64,000 nt of DNA from Roseovarius bejariae (GCF_009669325.1 NZ_SZWE01000001.1:2175501-2239500), one strand, 5' to 3'. Counted from the stretch's first letter, positions 8,189-17,567 are shown. The notes: a model not told the origin generated them from the sequence alone. Program-made: numbers and translations.

Positions 8189-9118
8189 ATGGCACCCATT
8201 GTCGAGGTCGAGGGGCTTCAAAAGACTTACAAAGGCGGATTCGAGGCGTTGAAAGGCGTGTCGTTGTCCATCGAGGAGGGCGAGATTCTGGCCCTGCTTG
8301 GCCCCAATGGCGCGGGCAAGACCACGCTGATCTCGGCGCTGTGCGGGATCACCACGCCCACCGGCGGTGCCGCGCGTGTGGGCGGGCATGACATCGTGGA
8401 CGATTTCCGCGCGGCCCGGTCCCTGATTGGGCTTGTGCCACAGGAGGTGGCGCTTGAACCCTTCGAGAAGGTGATCAACACGGTGCGGTTTTCGCGGGGT
8501 CTGTTCGGCAAGGGGCGCGATGAGGCGTTGATCGAAAAGATCCTGCGGCAACTGTCGCTGTGGGATAAGCGCAATGCGCGAATTCGCGAGCTTTCTGGCG
8601 GGATGAAGCGGCGGGTCTTGATCGCCAAGGCGCTTTGCCATGAACCGCAGGTCTTGTTTCTGGATGAGCCGACGGCGGGTGTCGACGTGGAGCTTCGCCG
8701 GGATATGTGGCAGGTGGTCGAGGAGCTGCGCGAAAGCGGGGTGACCATTATCCTGACCACGCACTACATCGAAGAGGCCGAGGCGATTGCCGACAGGATC
8801 GCGGTGATCAATCACGGGGAAATCCTGTTGGTCGAGGAAAAGGATACCCTGATCCGGCGGATGGGTCGCAAGACATTGAGGATCGACCTGACCACGCCGG
8901 TTGCGGCAGTGCCAAAGGGGTTGGCGGGTTACGATCTGGAACTGGCCGAGGAGGGGGCGGCCCTCCTTTACCATTACGACACGCAGGGCGAGGGCACCGG
9001 GATCACCCGGCTGTTGCAAGCCTTGGCGGCCGAGGGCCTGTCGTTGAGCGATATTCACACGCGGCAGTCGAGTCTTGAAGAGATTTTCGTAAGTCTGGTG
9101 CAGGAGGGCGCGGCATGA
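8189..9118 (+). CDS. ABC exporter ATP-binding protein (ABC-2 type)
   Basis: 309 aa from the ATG at 8189, preceded by GGAGGG at 8178-8183. Walker A GPNGAGKT near residues 38-45, signature LSGGMKRR, Walker [13 protein letters not shown] and the switch histidine in [10 protein letters not shown] are all present. The long C-terminal extension, with [17 protein letters not shown] at the end, is the form typical of DrrA/YadG-like drug, lipid or polysaccharide exporters. It overlaps the permease gene as ATGA. Confidence 0.93.
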   Translation: MAPIVEVEGLQKTYKGGFEALKGVSLSIEEGEILALLGPNGAGKTTLISALCGITTPTGGAARVGGHDIVDDFRAARSLIGLVPQEVALEPFEKVINTVRFSRGLFGKGRDEALIEKILRQLSLWDKRNARIRELSGGMKRRVLIAKALCHEPQVLFLDEPTAGVDVELRRDMWQVVEELRESGVTIILTTHYIEEAEAIADRIAVINHGEILLVEEKDTLIRRMGRKTLRIDLTTPVAAVPKGLAGYDLELAEEGAALLYHYDTQGEGTGITRLLQALAAEGLSLSDIHTRQSSLEEIFVSLVQEGAA

Positions 9119-9876
9119 ACTGGCAAGGGGTGAAGGCCATATATGTCTATGAAATGAAGCGCTTTTTCCGCACGATCATGGAAAGCCTCCTGTCGCCGGT
9201 GATATCCACCACGCTTTATTTCGTGGTCTTCGGCGCGGCCATCGGGAGCCGCATCGACCAAGTGGAGGGCGTGACTTATGGCGCCTTCATCGTGCCGGGG
9301 CTGATCATGCTGAGCGTGATGACACAGGCGATTTCCAATGCCTCCTTCGGGATATACTTCCCCAAGTTCATCGGCACGATATTCGAGCTGTTCTCGGCCC
9401 CGATCAATTTCTTCGAGATCGTCATGGGCTATGTCGGGGCCGCGGCCACCAAGGCCCTGTTGATCGGGGTGGTTATCCTGCTGACAGCGGGGCTGTTCGT
9501 GGATATCGAGGTGCAGCATCCGCTGGCGATGGTGGCCTTCCTGATCCTGACCTGCCTGTCGTTTTCCCTCTTCGGGTTCATCATCGGGATCTGGTCGGAA
9601 AACTTCCAGCAATTGCAACTGATCCCGCTGCTGGTGATCACGCCCTTGGTGTTTCTGGGCGGGGCTTTTTATTCGATTTCGATGCTGCCGCCTGCGTGGC
9701 AGACGGTGACCCTGTTCAACCCCATCGTTTACCTGATCTCGGGGTTTCGCTGGGCGTTCTTCGGGTATGCGGACGTGCCGGTGGTGGCAAGCCTCTTGGC
9801 CATCGGGCTGTTCTTGGCGCTATGCCTCGGGATCGTATGGCTGATCTTCAAAACCGGGTATCGGATCAAGAGTTGA
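9115..9876 (+). CDS. ABC-2 type transporter permease
   Basis: 253 aa integral membrane protein with about six helices. Conserved ABC-2 stretches are [23 protein letters not shown] and [12 protein letters not shown] (the final re-entrant signature), followed by [17 protein letters not shown]. It is translationally coupled to the ATPase by ATGA at 9115-9118, so the two make a complete YadG/YadH-like exporter. The exported substrate cannot be told. Confidence 0.93.
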   Translation: MNWQGVKAIYVYEMKRFFRTIMESLLSPVISTTLYFVVFGAAIGSRIDQVEGVTYGAFIVPGLIMLSVMTQAISNASFGIYFPKFIGTIFELFSAPINFFEIVMGYVGAAATKALLIGVVILLTAGLFVDIEVQHPLAMVAFLILTCLSFSLFGFIIGIWSENFQQLQLIPLLVITPLVFLGGAFYSISMLPPAWQTVTLFNPIVYLISGFRWAFFGYADVPVVASLLAIGLFLALCLGIVWLIFKTGYRIKS

Positions 9877-9891
9877 TGCGCGCGTGACTAT

Positions 9892-9913
9892 TTTGCCTGA
9901 CTCGTCAGGCAAA
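9892..9913 (+). terminator. perfect 10-bp hairpin after the ABC exporter
   Basis: TTTGCCTGAC, TC, GTCAGGCAAA: a 22-bp inverted repeat with a 2-nt centre, followed by TGTGCCTTTCTTTC. Probably the exporter operon terminator. Its symmetry also allows an operator for the next operon, which starts at 9985. Confidence 0.55.
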
Positions 9914-9984
9914 TGTGCCTTTCTTTCGGTGGCTCCGGGATTGCTGCCTTGTTTAAGCCGCGCGGGCATTCTACATGCCCTAGC

Positions 9985-10782
9985 ATGATAGCGCATATTC
10001 CCTTTCTCAAACGCGGACCGCTTGTCGCGGTGATCCGGTTGCAAGGTTCCATCGGTATCGGTGGCCGCAATCAGTTGAGTGACGAGACACTGGGGCCAAT
10101 CATTGAAAAGGCTTTCAAGCGGGGCAAGCCCAAGGCGGTGGCCCTCGTGATAAATTCGCCGGGTGGGTCGCCTGTGCAGTCCTCTTTGATTGCCGCACGT
10201 ATCCGGCGGCTGGCCGAGGAAAAAGGCGTTCCCGTACATGCCTTTGTTGAGGATGTGGCGGCCTCGGGGGGGTATTGGCTGGCGGCGTCGGCAGATGACA
10301 TCTGGGCCGACCAAGGGTCGATCGTGGGGTCGATAGGCGTCATTTCGGCGGGCTTTGGCGCGCCGGTGTTCCTTGCCCGCCAAGGGGTGGAGCGCCGGGT
10401 GCATACCTCGGTCCATTCCAAGAGTTTCATGGACCCTTTCCTGCCGGAAAAGGACGAAGACGTTGCGCGGTTGAAGGCCATTCTGGAACAAATGCACGGT
10501 GGTTTTACCGATTACGTGAAAGCGCGCCGTGGAGACAAACTTTCAAACGACGAGGATCTTTTTACCGGGGAGTTCTGGCTGGGCCGCCGGGCGTATGAGC
10601 TGGGCCTTGTGGATGGCATTAGCCATGTCGTGCCCAAACTGAAGGAGCTTTACGGCGACGATGTACGCTTTGCCAAATATGGCCGGAAGCGCGGGCTGCT
10701 GCAAAAGTTTGGCGCCAGTGTCGCGCAGGATGCACTGGCCGCGGTCGAGGAACGGGCGGATTACGCCCGGTTCGGGCTCTGA
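9985..10782 (+). CDS. S49 family serine peptidase (SppA-like)
   Basis: 265 aa from ATG 9985; an in-frame ATG at 9913 would add residues of no recognisable character. S94 in VEDVAASGGYWLAAS is the nucleophile. K146 in VHSKSF lies 52 residues later, the same spacing as the Ser147/Lys199 dyad of Bacillus SppA, so the enzyme looks active. INSPGGSP near residue 57 is the family's oxyanion and substrate loop. There is no clear N-terminal membrane anchor, unlike E. coli SppA. Expected role: digestion of cleaved signal peptides or other membrane peptides. It heads a tight cluster with the zinc-ribbon protein, the antiporter and the SDR. Confidence 0.9.
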   Translation: MIAHIPFLKRGPLVAVIRLQGSIGIGGRNQLSDETLGPIIEKAFKRGKPKAVALVINSPGGSPVQSSLIAARIRRLAEEKGVPVHAFVEDVAASGGYWLAASADDIWADQGSIVGSIGVISAGFGAPVFLARQGVERRVHTSVHSKSFMDPFLPEKDEDVARLKAILEQMHGGFTDYVKARRGDKLSNDEDLFTGEFWLGRRAYELGLVDGISHVVPKLKELYGDDVRFAKYGRKRGLLQKFGASVAQDALAAVEERADYARFGL

Positions 10783-10783
10783 C

Positions 10784-10954
10784 GTGATCGTCAAGATTGT
10801 CATACTGTTTCTGGTCTTCATGGGCGTCATGGCCATGTTTGGAAAACTGCGTTTTCCGGGGCAGCAAAAGCTGGCCTCGGCAAAATGTCCCAAATGCGGC
10901 CGGTTCCGTATCGGGAAAGGCCCCTGCCAGTGTCAGAAAAAGGTGCGTAAATGA
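10784..10954 (+). CDS. small membrane-anchored zinc-ribbon protein, 56 aa
   Basis: GTG start at 10784, one base after the S49 peptidase stop; the stop TGA overlaps the antiporter start as ATGA (10951). An N-terminal helix (VIVKIVILFLVFMGVMAMFG) is followed by KCPKCGRFRIGKGPCQC, a four-cysteine CxxC-8 nt-codon spacer-CxC knuckle likely to bind zinc, and a basic tail. Its position squeezed between coupled genes, its codon use and the intact cysteines support a real gene. Function unknown. Confidence 0.75.
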   Translation: MIVKIVILFLVFMGVMAMFGKLRFPGQQKLASAKCPKCGRFRIGKGPCQCQKKVRK

Positions 10955-11916
10955 TTGAATGGGGTCTTGCCGCGCTTGGCCTTGTGATCTTGCTTCTGGC
11001 GGGCGATGCCCTTGTGAAGGGGGCCGTCAACCTGAGCCTGCGGTTGGGCGTGCCGGCCTTGATCGTCAGCCTGACGATCGTGGCTTTTGGCACGTCGGCG
11101 CCCGAGCTTTTGATCTCGGTGAACGCGGTGCTGGACGGAAAGCCGGGGCTGGCGCTTGGCAACGTGGTGGGCTCGAATACTGCCAATATCCTGTTGGTTC
11201 TGGGGATTCCGGCGATCCTGTCGGTGCTTCACACGAGTGAGTGCAACACGCGCAAGACCTATATTTTCATGTTGGTCGGATCGGTGATTTTCATCGCTCT
11301 GGCCTTCATGGGCGAGTTCAACATCGTTTCCGGGCTGATCCTGCTGGCACTTTTGTCATTCGTCCTGATCGATGCCTTTCTTGAGGCTGGACGCCATCGC
11401 AAGGCCAATGCAGCGCTGATGCTGACCGAAGCTGATGGAGAAGAAGACGTCGAAGGCGCCGACCCCGATATGCCGTGGTGGCAGATCATCGTTTTCCTCG
11501 TGCTTGGCCTGATCGGCTTGCCGCTTGGGGCGGATCTGTTGGTGGACAATGCCTCGATCATCGCACAGCGCTATGGTGTGAGCGATGCGGTGATCGGCCT
11601 GACGCTGGTGGCGCTGGGCACGTCGTTGCCGGAACTGGCGACGACGGTGATGGCGGCCCTGCGCAAGCAGGCCGACGTGGCGCTGGGTAATGTGATCGGG
11701 TCGAACATGTTCAACCTTTTGGCCATCATCGGGATCACCGCGCTTGTCGGGCCAATTCCTGTAGAGGCCGAGTTCTTGCAGTTCGATCTGTGGGTGATGT
11801 TGGGCGCATCGCTGTTGATTGCTCCCTTTGTATTTTTGAAACAGGACATCGGGCGCTTTTGGGGGGTGGCCTTGACGGGCCTGTATCTGGCCTATGTCAC
11901 CATTGTTCTGACATAA
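10951..11916 (+). CDS. calcium/sodium antiporter (CaCA family, YrbG-like)
   Basis: 321 aa, about ten membrane helices in two inverted repeats. Each repeat bears the ion-binding alpha motif: FGTSAPELLISV at 46-57 and LGTSLPELATTV in the second half, with matching GNVVGSN and GNVIGSN segments. This is the K+-independent bacterial Ca2+/Na+ exchanger type. A charged cytoplasmic loop (EADGEEDVEGADPD) joins the halves. It exports Ca2+ at the inner membrane using Na+ or H+. Coupled by ATGA to the upstream zinc-ribbon gene. Confidence 0.93.
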   Translation: MIEWGLAALGLVILLLAGDALVKGAVNLSLRLGVPALIVSLTIVAFGTSAPELLISVNAVLDGKPGLALGNVVGSNTANILLVLGIPAILSVLHTSECNTRKTYIFMLVGSVIFIALAFMGEFNIVSGLILLALLSFVLIDAFLEAGRHRKANAALMLTEADGEEDVEGADPDMPWWQIIVFLVLGLIGLPLGADLLVDNASIIAQRYGVSDAVIGLTLVALGTSLPELATTVMAALRKQADVALGNVIGSNMFNLLAIIGITALVGPIPVEAEFLQFDLWVMLGASLLIAPFVFLKQDIGRFWGVALTGLYLAYVTIVLT

Positions 11917-11929
11917 ACGGAGGCGAACG

Positions 11930-12709
11930 ATGGCGACGGCATTGGTGACAGGAGCAGGCAAGCGGCTTGGCCGTGCCATGGCGCTTGAACTGGCGCGGCG
12001 GGGCTTTGACGTGGCCGTACACTATGCCACCAGCCGAGATGAAGCCGACGCGGTGGTGCAAGAGATCGTCGGCATGGGGCAACGCGCCGTTGCGGTGCAG
12101 GCCGACCTGTTGGTCGAGGCCGAGGTCGAGGCGCTTTTGCCCAAAGTTATTGAGGCGCTTGGCGGGCCTGTGACCTGTCTGATCAACAATGCGTCGATCT
12201 TCGAGTATGACAATATACAGACCGCAACGCGCAAAAGCTGGGACAGGCATATGCAAAGCAACCTGCGTGCGCCATTCATCCTGACACAGGCGGTTGCGGC
12301 GCAAGTGCCCGAGCCCGAGCCGTGCGAAATGGGTGAGCCTGTGGCACGTGGGTTGATCATCAACATGGTTGACCAGCGGGTGCGCAAGCTGACGCCTGAG
12401 TTCATGACCTACACTCTGGCCAAGGCGGGTCTTTGGACCCTGACCCAGACCGCGGCACAGGCGCTTGCGCCGCGTGTTCGGGTGAATGCCATCGGGCCGG
12501 GGCCTACGCTACAGGGGCACCGCCAAAGCGACAGCCATTTCCAACGGCAACGGCAATCGACGGTGCTCAATCGTGGTGCGAATGCCGGGGATATCGTCGC
12601 GGCCCTGGCCTATTTCCTGGATGCGCCAGCCGTCACCGGGCAGCTTTTGTGCGTTGATGGCGGTCAGCATCTGGGGTGGCAGACGCCGGATGTTCTGGGT
12701 GTTGAGTGA
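11930..12709 (+). CDS. short-chain dehydrogenase/reductase (pteridine reductase/FolM-like)
   Basis: 259 aa classical SDR. The NADPH-binding glycine motif TGAGKRLGRA spans residues 7-16, INNASIF is at about 84-90, and the catalytic YTLAK motif is present. The TGAGKRLG form, the NMVDQR stretch in place of the usual serine strand, and C-terminal VTGQLLCVDGGQHL resemble FolM/pteridine reductases (dihydromonapterin or dihydrofolate reduction). That assignment is tentative. Lies 13 bp after the antiporter. Confidence 0.8.
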   Translation: MATALVTGAGKRLGRAMALELARRGFDVAVHYATSRDEADAVVQEIVGMGQRAVAVQADLLVEAEVEALLPKVIEALGGPVTCLINNASIFEYDNIQTATRKSWDRHMQSNLRAPFILTQAVAAQVPEPEPCEMGEPVARGLIINMVDQRVRKLTPEFMTYTLAKAGLWTLTQTAAQALAPRVRVNAIGPGPTLQGHRQSDSHFQRQRQSTVLNRGANAGDIVAALAYFLDAPAVTGQLLCVDGGQHLGWQTPDVLGVE

Positions 12710-13000
12710 GTGTGCCGCTAGGTAAGTTGTGCACCTGTCACGAAGCCGTTAACAGCGCGTTACAAAAACTTTAATGTTTTCAATGTTTTGGCGCGCGTGC
12801 AAAAAATACCCGTTGTTTTTCAATGTGTTATATATGTGCCTAATTTTTGGGCACATCGGCGAAATCCACTGGATTCAACGAAAAATTCCGGTTGGCCGTA
12901 GTTTGCCCACAAAGTTATCCACAAAATTCGTGGACATGTTTTCTCTTGTCCCCACGGCGATAAGATTGCAGCACAACCCGAGAATCAGACTGATAAGCCC
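12710..13000. other. intergenic region upstream of uvrC
   Basis: 290 bp, unusually AT-rich for this window between about 12755 and 12850. It holds an inverted repeat ATGTGCC-9 nt-GGCACAT (12834-12856), one perfect DnaA-box sequence TTATCCACA (12915-12923) and a near match (7 of 8) to a CtrA box at 12749-12763. No gene is visible; it probably contains the uvrC promoter. Confidence 0.5.
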
Positions 13001-14869
13001 ATGACCGAGACCCCCGAGGACAACACGCCCGAAACCGGGCATAAGGTGATCCAGTCTTACCTCAAGACGCTGGATGCCTCGCCGGGTGTGTATCGTATGT
13101 TGGATGCGCAGGCGCGGGTGCTGTACGTGGGCAAGGCGCGAAACCTGAAAGCGCGGGTCTCGAGTTATGCCCGGCCCACCGGACACACGCCGCGCATTGC
13201 CCGGATGATCCGCGAAACCGCCTCGATGATGTTCCTGACGACCTCGACCGAGACCGAGGCACTGTTGCTGGAACAGAACCTCATCAAGCAGCTCAAGCCG
13301 CGGTACAATGTGCTTTTGCGTGACGACAAGAGCTTTCCGAATATCCTTGTGACGGCGCATGATTTTCCGATGATCAAGAAGCATCGTGGCGCCAAGAAAG
13401 AGAAGGGGCAGTATTACGGCCCCTTTGCCAGTGCGGGCGCGGTGAACCGGACGTTGTCGCAGTTGCAGCGGGTGTTCCAGTTGCGCAATTGCAGCGATGC
13501 ACAGTTCGAAACCCGCACGCGCCCCTGCCTGCAATACCAGATCAAACGCTGCACCGCGCCCTGCGTGGGCTATATCAGCAAGGCGGAGTATGCCTCGGCG
13601 GTGAAGGATGCGCAGCGGTATCTGTCGGGCCGCTCGACCGAGATTCAGGACAAGCTCAAGGCGCAGATGAGTGAGGCCTCGGAGGCCATGGAGTATGAGC
13701 GCGCGGCGGCGCTGCGGGATCGGATCAAGGCCCTGACGCAGGTGCAGACCGCCCAAGGGATCAACCCGCGCACGGTGGAAGAGGCCGATATCATCGCTCT
13801 ACATCTTGAGAAGGGGCAGGCCTGTGTGCAGGTGTTCTTTATCCGGGCCGGGCAGAACTGGGGCAACCGGGATTTTTATCCGCGTGTGGGCGCCGATGTG
13901 GAAGAGGCCGAGGTGCTGGAGGCCTTCATCGGGCAGTTCTACGACACCAAGGATCCGGCACGGCAGTTGATCCTGTCGCATCCCATCGAGAACGCCGATC
14001 TGATGGCCGAGGCGCTGACCGAGAAGCTGGGCCGGAAGGTGACATTGCTGGTGCCGCAGAAGGGCGAGAAGGCCGAGCTTGTGGATGGCGCGTTGCGCAA
14101 CGCCCGCGAAAGCCTTGCCCGCAAGATGGCGGAAAGCGCGACGCAAGCCAAACTATTGAAAGGATTGGCAGATGCCTTCGATCTGCCCGGCCCGCCGCAG
14201 CGCGTCGAGGTCTATGACAACAGCCATATTCAAGGCAGTCATGCCGTGGGCGCGATGATTGTGGCGGGTCCCGAAGGCATGATGAAAAACCAGTACCGCA
14301 AGTTCAACATCAAGGGCGATGACCTGACCCCCGGGGATGACTTCGGGATGATGAAAGAGGTGCTGACCCGGCGCTTCAAACGCCTGTTGAAAGAAGATCC
14401 CGAGCGCAAGGAAGGCCATTGGCCCGACCTGTTACTGATCGACGGGGGCGCGGGGCAGGTGAGTGCCGTTGCCCAGATCATGCGCGAAATGGGGGTCGAG
14501 GATATCCCGATGGTCGGCGTGGCCAAGGGGGTGGATCGCGACCACGGCAAGGAAGAATTTCACCGCACCGGCAAACGCCCGATGGCCCTGCGCCACAACG
14601 ACCCGGTTTTGTATTTCATTCAACGGCTTAGGGACGAGGCCCACCGTTTTGCCATCGGCACCCATCGGGCCAAACGGGCGAAGGCCATGGGGGCCTCTCC
14701 CTTGGATGAAATCCCCGGCGTGGGGGCGGCGCGCAAGCGCGCACTTCTGGCGCATTTCGGATCGGCCAAGGCGGTGAGCCGCGCGGCACTGGCGGATTTG
14801 AAAGCGGTGGAGGGGGTCTCGGCGGGCTTGGCACAGAAGGTCTATGATCATTTCCACGAAAAGGGCTAA
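13001..14869 (+). CDS. uvrC: excinuclease ABC subunit C
   Basis: 622 aa, full length. The GIY-YIG nuclease domain (SPGVYRMLD...[17 protein letters not shown]) spans residues about 25-105. A cysteine cluster ([21 protein letters not shown]) lies near residue 175, the UVR domain near 215-240 ([15 protein letters not shown]), the second RNase H-like nuclease domain follows, and helix-hairpin-helix motifs close the protein. UvrC makes both incisions in nucleotide excision repair together with UvrB. Start ATG at 13001. Confidence 0.98.
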   Translation: MTETPEDNTPETGHKVIQSYLKTLDASPGVYRMLDAQARVLYVGKARNLKARVSSYARPTGHTPRIARMIRETASMMFLTTSTETEALLLEQNLIKQLKPRYNVLLRDDKSFPNILVTAHDFPMIKKHRGAKKEKGQYYGPFASAGAVNRTLSQLQRVFQLRNCSDAQFETRTRPCLQYQIKRCTAPCVGYISKAEYASAVKDAQRYLSGRSTEIQDKLKAQMSEASEAMEYERAAALRDRIKALTQVQTAQGINPRTVEEADIIALHLEKGQACVQVFFIRAGQNWGNRDFYPRVGADVEEAEVLEAFIGQFYDTKDPARQLILSHPIENADLMAEALTEKLGRKVTLLVPQKGEKAELVDGALRNARESLARKMAESATQAKLLKGLADAFDLPGPPQRVEVYDNSHIQGSHAVGAMIVAGPEGMMKNQYRKFNIKGDDLTPGDDFGMMKEVLTRRFKRLLKEDPERKEGHWPDLLLIDGGAGQVSAVAQIMREMGVEDIPMVGVAKGVDRDHGKEEFHRTGKRPMALRHNDPVLYFIQRLRDEAHRFAIGTHRAKRAKAMGASPLDEIPGVGAARKRALLAHFGSAKAVSRAALADLKAVEGVSAGLAQKVYDHFHEKG

Positions 14870-14872
14870 GTA

Positions 14873-14916
14873 CCGGAATTCGTGACGAATTCCGGACCGT
14901 TTCCCGGGCGGGAAAC
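14873..14916. repeat. tandem palindromes after uvrC
   Basis: CCGGAATTCGT-G-ACGAATTCCGG is a perfect 11+1+11 palindrome (14873-14895). Directly after it is GTTTCCC-GGGC-GGGAAAC (14899-14916). They lie 3 bp past the uvrC stop, so they may end uvrC transcription, though neither has a U-run. The 11+1+11 form is shared with the element at 16333-16355. Confidence 0.6.
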
Positions 14917-14979
14917 GGCGCCCCAAATCGCCGTATAGTGTGTCTTTCCACGCGGGGAAATCCGGGCTAGAAACATGCC

Positions 14980-15639
14980 ATGACGTGGAATGTTCCCAAT
15001 ATCCTGACCTTGCTTCGGCTGCTCGCGGCACCGGGGGTGGCGGTCATGTTCTTGTACTTCAACCGGCCATGGGCGGATTGGTTCGCGCTGACGCTGTTCA
15101 TCGGGGCGTCGATTACCGACTACTTCGACGGCTACCTCGCAAGACTTTGGAAACAAACGACAAAGCTGGGAACGATGCTGGACCCGATCGCCGACAAGGC
15201 GATGGTGGTGATCGCCCTGATGGTGATCGTGGGCTATTCGAGCATGTCGCCCTGGCTTGTCCTGCCGGCGACGGTGATCTTGTTTCGCGAGGTTTTCGTT
15301 TCGGGGCTGCGTGAGTATCTGGGCGATACCGCCGGGACGCTGAAGGTCACGCAGCTTGCCAAGTGGAAAACCACGGCGCAAATGGTTGCGATTGCTGTGC
15401 TTTTTGCCCAAGGCGTCTTCGAACATTACCTTGGTATGTCGGCCATGGGGATGGATCAGGCGACGTACGATGCCATATTAAGGGGTGAGGAAGAAGATCT
15501 GCATGGCCTGCGGTGGAAGATGATGGGTATGGTTTGGACTGGGCATGCAGGGCTGTGGCTGCTTTGGATCGCGGCCGCGCTGACATTGATCACGGGCGTG
15601 GATTACTTTAGGAAATCAACGCCTTACCTGAAGGATTAG
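14980..15639 (+). CDS. pgsA: CDP-diacylglycerol--glycerol-3-phosphate 3-phosphatidyltransferase
   Basis: 219 aa inner-membrane enzyme. The CDP-alcohol phosphotransferase signature is complete: DYFDGYLARLWKQTTKLG followed by MLDPIADK (D-x2-DG-x2-AR-x8-G-x3-D-x3-D). It makes phosphatidylglycerophosphate, the first committed step to phosphatidylglycerol. A polar insert near residue 160-180 (RGEEEDLHGLRWK) before the last helix is slightly longer than in E. coli PgsA. moaD begins 4 bp after its stop, so pgsA-moaD-moaE form one unit. Confidence 0.95.
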   Translation: MTWNVPNILTLLRLLAAPGVAVMFLYFNRPWADWFALTLFIGASITDYFDGYLARLWKQTTKLGTMLDPIADKAMVVIALMVIVGYSSMSPWLVLPATVILFREVFVSGLREYLGDTAGTLKVTQLAKWKTTAQMVAIAVLFAQGVFEHYLGMSAMGMDQATYDAILRGEEEDLHGLRWKMMGMVWTGHAGLWLLWIAAALTLITGVDYFRKSTPYLKD

Positions 15640-15643
15640 GCAG

Positions 15644-15889
15644 ATGGACGTGCTCTATTTCGCATGGGTCCGGGAGCGGATCGGACACCCCAAGGACAAA
15701 CTTGAGACCGGGGCCGCGACGGTGCGGGATCTGGTCGAGGAGTTGCGTGGGCTGGAAGAACGCTATGAGGCGGCTTTTGCAGATCTGGATGCCCTTCGTG
15801 TGGCTGTGGATCAGGAGCTTACGGACTTTGACGCGCCGTTGGCCGGGGCACGTGAAGTGGCATTTTTCCCCCCAATGACAGGGGGTTAG
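15644..15889 (+). CDS. moaD: molybdopterin synthase sulfur carrier subunit MoaD
   Basis: 81 aa ubiquitin-like protein that ends in the required Gly-Gly (FFPPMTGG). The terminal glycine is adenylated and thiocarboxylated, and MoaE then uses the sulfur to convert precursor Z (cPMP) to molybdopterin. Adjacent to moaE with no gap. Confidence 0.95.
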   Translation: MDVLYFAWVRERIGHPKDKLETGAATVRDLVEELRGLEERYEAAFADLDALRVAVDQELTDFDAPLAGAREVAFFPPMTGG

Positions 15890-16333
15890 ATGGATATTCG
15901 GGTTCAGGAATCCGCTTTTGATCTGGGCGCGGAAGCCAATGCCTTTGCCGCGCGGCAGAAGGGTATGGGCGCGGTCGTGACATTTACCGGGATCGTGCGT
16001 GACCTGGGTGAGGGGGATTTGCAGGCGATGCAGATTGAACATTACCCCGGCATGACCGAAAAGGCGATTTCAAAGATTGCCGATGAGGCTCTAACCCGTT
16101 GGAATCTGGGCGATATTCTGGTCATTCATCGGCATGGGGTTTTGCAGGCCGAGGATTTGATCATGATGGTCGCCACGTCTTCGCCGCACCGGGTTGAGGC
16201 CTTCGAGGCGGCGGAATTCCTGATGGATTACCTGAAATCCCGCGCGCCGTTCTGGAAGAAGGAGGTCACCCCCGAGGGGGCGGATTGGGTGGCAGCCAAG
16301 GACGAGGACGAAGACGCGCTGAGCCGCTGGTAA
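15890..16333 (+). CDS. moaE: molybdopterin synthase catalytic subunit MoaE
   Basis: 147 aa. Family motifs GAVVTFTGIVRD near residue 25 and the active-site region HRHGVLQAEDLIMMVATSSPHR are present, with the KSRAPFWKKE lysine stretch that contacts MoaD's C-terminus. It forms the heterotetrameric MPT synthase with MoaD, encoded immediately upstream. Confidence 0.96.
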   Translation: MDIRVQESAFDLGAEANAFAARQKGMGAVVTFTGIVRDLGEGDLQAMQIEHYPGMTEKAISKIADEALTRWNLGDILVIHRHGVLQAEDLIMMVATSSPHRVEAFEAAEFLMDYLKSRAPFWKKEVTPEGADWVAAKDEDEDALSRW

Positions 16334-16415
16334 AAACGTACGAGTCGTACGTTTTGTACGCGAGTTTCGTACGAAAATCGGCAGGTGGCCTGGCGGGATC
16401 GTACGAGTCGTACGA
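16333..16415. repeat. GTACGA palindrome cluster after moaE
   Basis: AAAACGTACGA-G-TCGTACGTTTT (16333-16355) is a perfect 23-bp palindrome. TTTCGTACGAAA follows, and then TCGTACGA-G-TCGTACGA (16399-16415). Four GTACGA-type sites lie in 83 bp. The first starts on the last base of moaE. Roles as terminator, repeat element or protein-binding array are all open. Confidence 0.65.
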
Positions 16416-16430
16416 AATTTTCCAGAATGA

Positions 16431-16523
16431 GGGGCTGCGCCCCGCAGGTTTGGTGGGGTGAGGGGCGCTGCCCCTCTTGGCCTTCGGCCAATTCACCCCG
16501 GGATATTTTTCGAAAAGAAGAAG
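16431..16523. repeat. GC-hairpin/GGGATATTTTT intergenic element, copy 1
   Basis: GGGGCTGCGCCCC, GGGGCGCTGCCCC and TTGGCCTTCGGCCAA hairpins are followed by CCCCGGGATATTTTTCG and AAAAGAAGAAG. Related tails lie at 45770-45830 and 56605-56666. It sits between converging moaE and the GlxA-type regulator gene, where it can end both transcripts. Confidence 0.7.
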
Positions 16524-16531
16524 GTGGAGCC

Positions 16532-17482
16532 TTATCGGTAGTGCGATGGCGGCTGGCCGAAGTGTTGGGCGTAGACGCGCGAGAAATGCGACGAGGAGGC
16601 GAAGCCGGTGGCGAGCGCGATTTCGGTGAGCGGGAGCGAGGAGTTGCGCAGCAGGCTGCGGGCGGTGTCGAGGCGCAGGCTGCGGTAGAAGCCCATGGTG
16701 GAGCGGCCGAGTTTTTCCTGAAAGAGCCGGTTGAGGTGGCGGGGGGAGACCCCGGCCATTTGCGCGAGGTCCTTTAGGGTTACGGGGTCCGCGATATGGG
16801 TTTCCATGGTGGCCACGGCATCGAGCAGGGCGGGATCGGTGGTACCGAGGCGTTCGACCAGACCGGCGCGTTGCGGGCCGATGGAGGGGCGGACCTCGGT
16901 GTGCATGAACCAGTCGCTGACGCTGCGGGCGAAGGGGGCGCCGTGATGGTTGGTGATGAGGGCGTGCATCAGGTCCATCGGGGCGGTGCCGCCGGCGCAT
17001 GTGACGCGGTCACGGTCGATGACGTAAAGTGTGCGTTCGATGGCGAGATGGGGGGAGACCTCGGCCAGTGCCGTTGCGTGTTCCCAGTGGACGGTCATGC
17101 GCCGCCCGTCCATCAGCCCGGCGCGGGCGAGGATCACCGGGCCGCCCGAGACCCCGCCGAGGCGGGCACCGCGCCGCGCCATGCGGGAGAGCCAGTTGGT
17201 GACGCGGGCATCGTCAAAGCCTGTGGGGTCACCGCCCGTGATAACGAAGAGGTAGTCGAGGTCAAGGGCATCGCCCACCTTTGCCCGTGGTGTGACGCTG
17301 GCCGTGCCAGAACTGTGGATGGGTTTGCCGCCGGTGGTGATGTCGATCATGTCGTAAAGCGGACGCCCCGCGAGCAGGTTGGCGGCGCGCATCGGTTCCG
17401 TCAGCGATGCGTAGGACATGAGCGCGAAGCCATCGAGCGGCAGGAGGCCGATCCGGCGGGATGGTTTGGGTGTATTGGCCAT
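16532..17482 (-). CDS. GlxA family transcriptional regulator (DJ-1/PfpI domain + AraC HTH)
   Basis: 316 aa from ATG 17482 (MANTPKPSRRIGLLPLDGFA); longer readings run into the divergent soxB leader. Residues about 10-185 form a DJ-1/PfpI-like amidotransferase-fold domain (LFVITGGDPTGFDD, GVSGGPVILARAGLMDG). The usual nucleophile cysteine is replaced by Ser in the VSGG elbow, so the domain is a sensor rather than an enzyme. Residues about 215-316 form an AraC DNA-binding domain with two helix-turn-helices (LKDLAQMAGVSPRHLNRLF, LTEIALATGFASSSHFSRVY). Divergent from soxB, which it probably regulates, as GbdR/SouR-type proteins do for betaine and sarcosine catabolism. Confidence 0.88.
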   Translation of the reverse strand: MANTPKPSRRIGLLPLDGFALMSYASLTEPMRAANLLAGRPLYDMIDITTGGKPIHSSGTASVTPRAKVGDALDLDYLFVITGGDPTGFDDARVTNWLSRMARRGARLGGVSGGPVILARAGLMDGRRMTVHWEHATALAEVSPHLAIERTLYVIDRDRVTCAGGTAPMDLMHALITNHHGAPFARSVSDWFMHTEVRPSIGPQRAGLVERLGTTDPALLDAVATMETHIADPVTLKDLAQMAGVSPRHLNRLFQEKLGRSTMGFYRSLRLDTARSLLRNSSLPLTEIALATGFASSSHFSRVYAQHFGQPPSHYR

Positions 17483-17567
17483 AACAGGCAAGTATATGGC
17501 TGTTTTGGAAAAGTCCATGGCCGCGAGTCGGGGCACAGTCGCGCGAGCAGATACGAGGTTTCTGACC

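Noticed and set aside
12915..12923. Perfect DnaA box TTATCCACA (a second one at 41993-42001) as a sign of a replication origin
   Set aside because: Each is single, with no cluster, no AT-rich unwinding repeat set and no dnaA/repABC/parAB neighbours. Isolated boxes are common.
16532..16560. Frameshift or truncation of the GlxA-type regulator near its 3' end
   Set aside because: The AraC domain is complete through FGQPPSHYR and the stop is followed by the intergenic repeat element.
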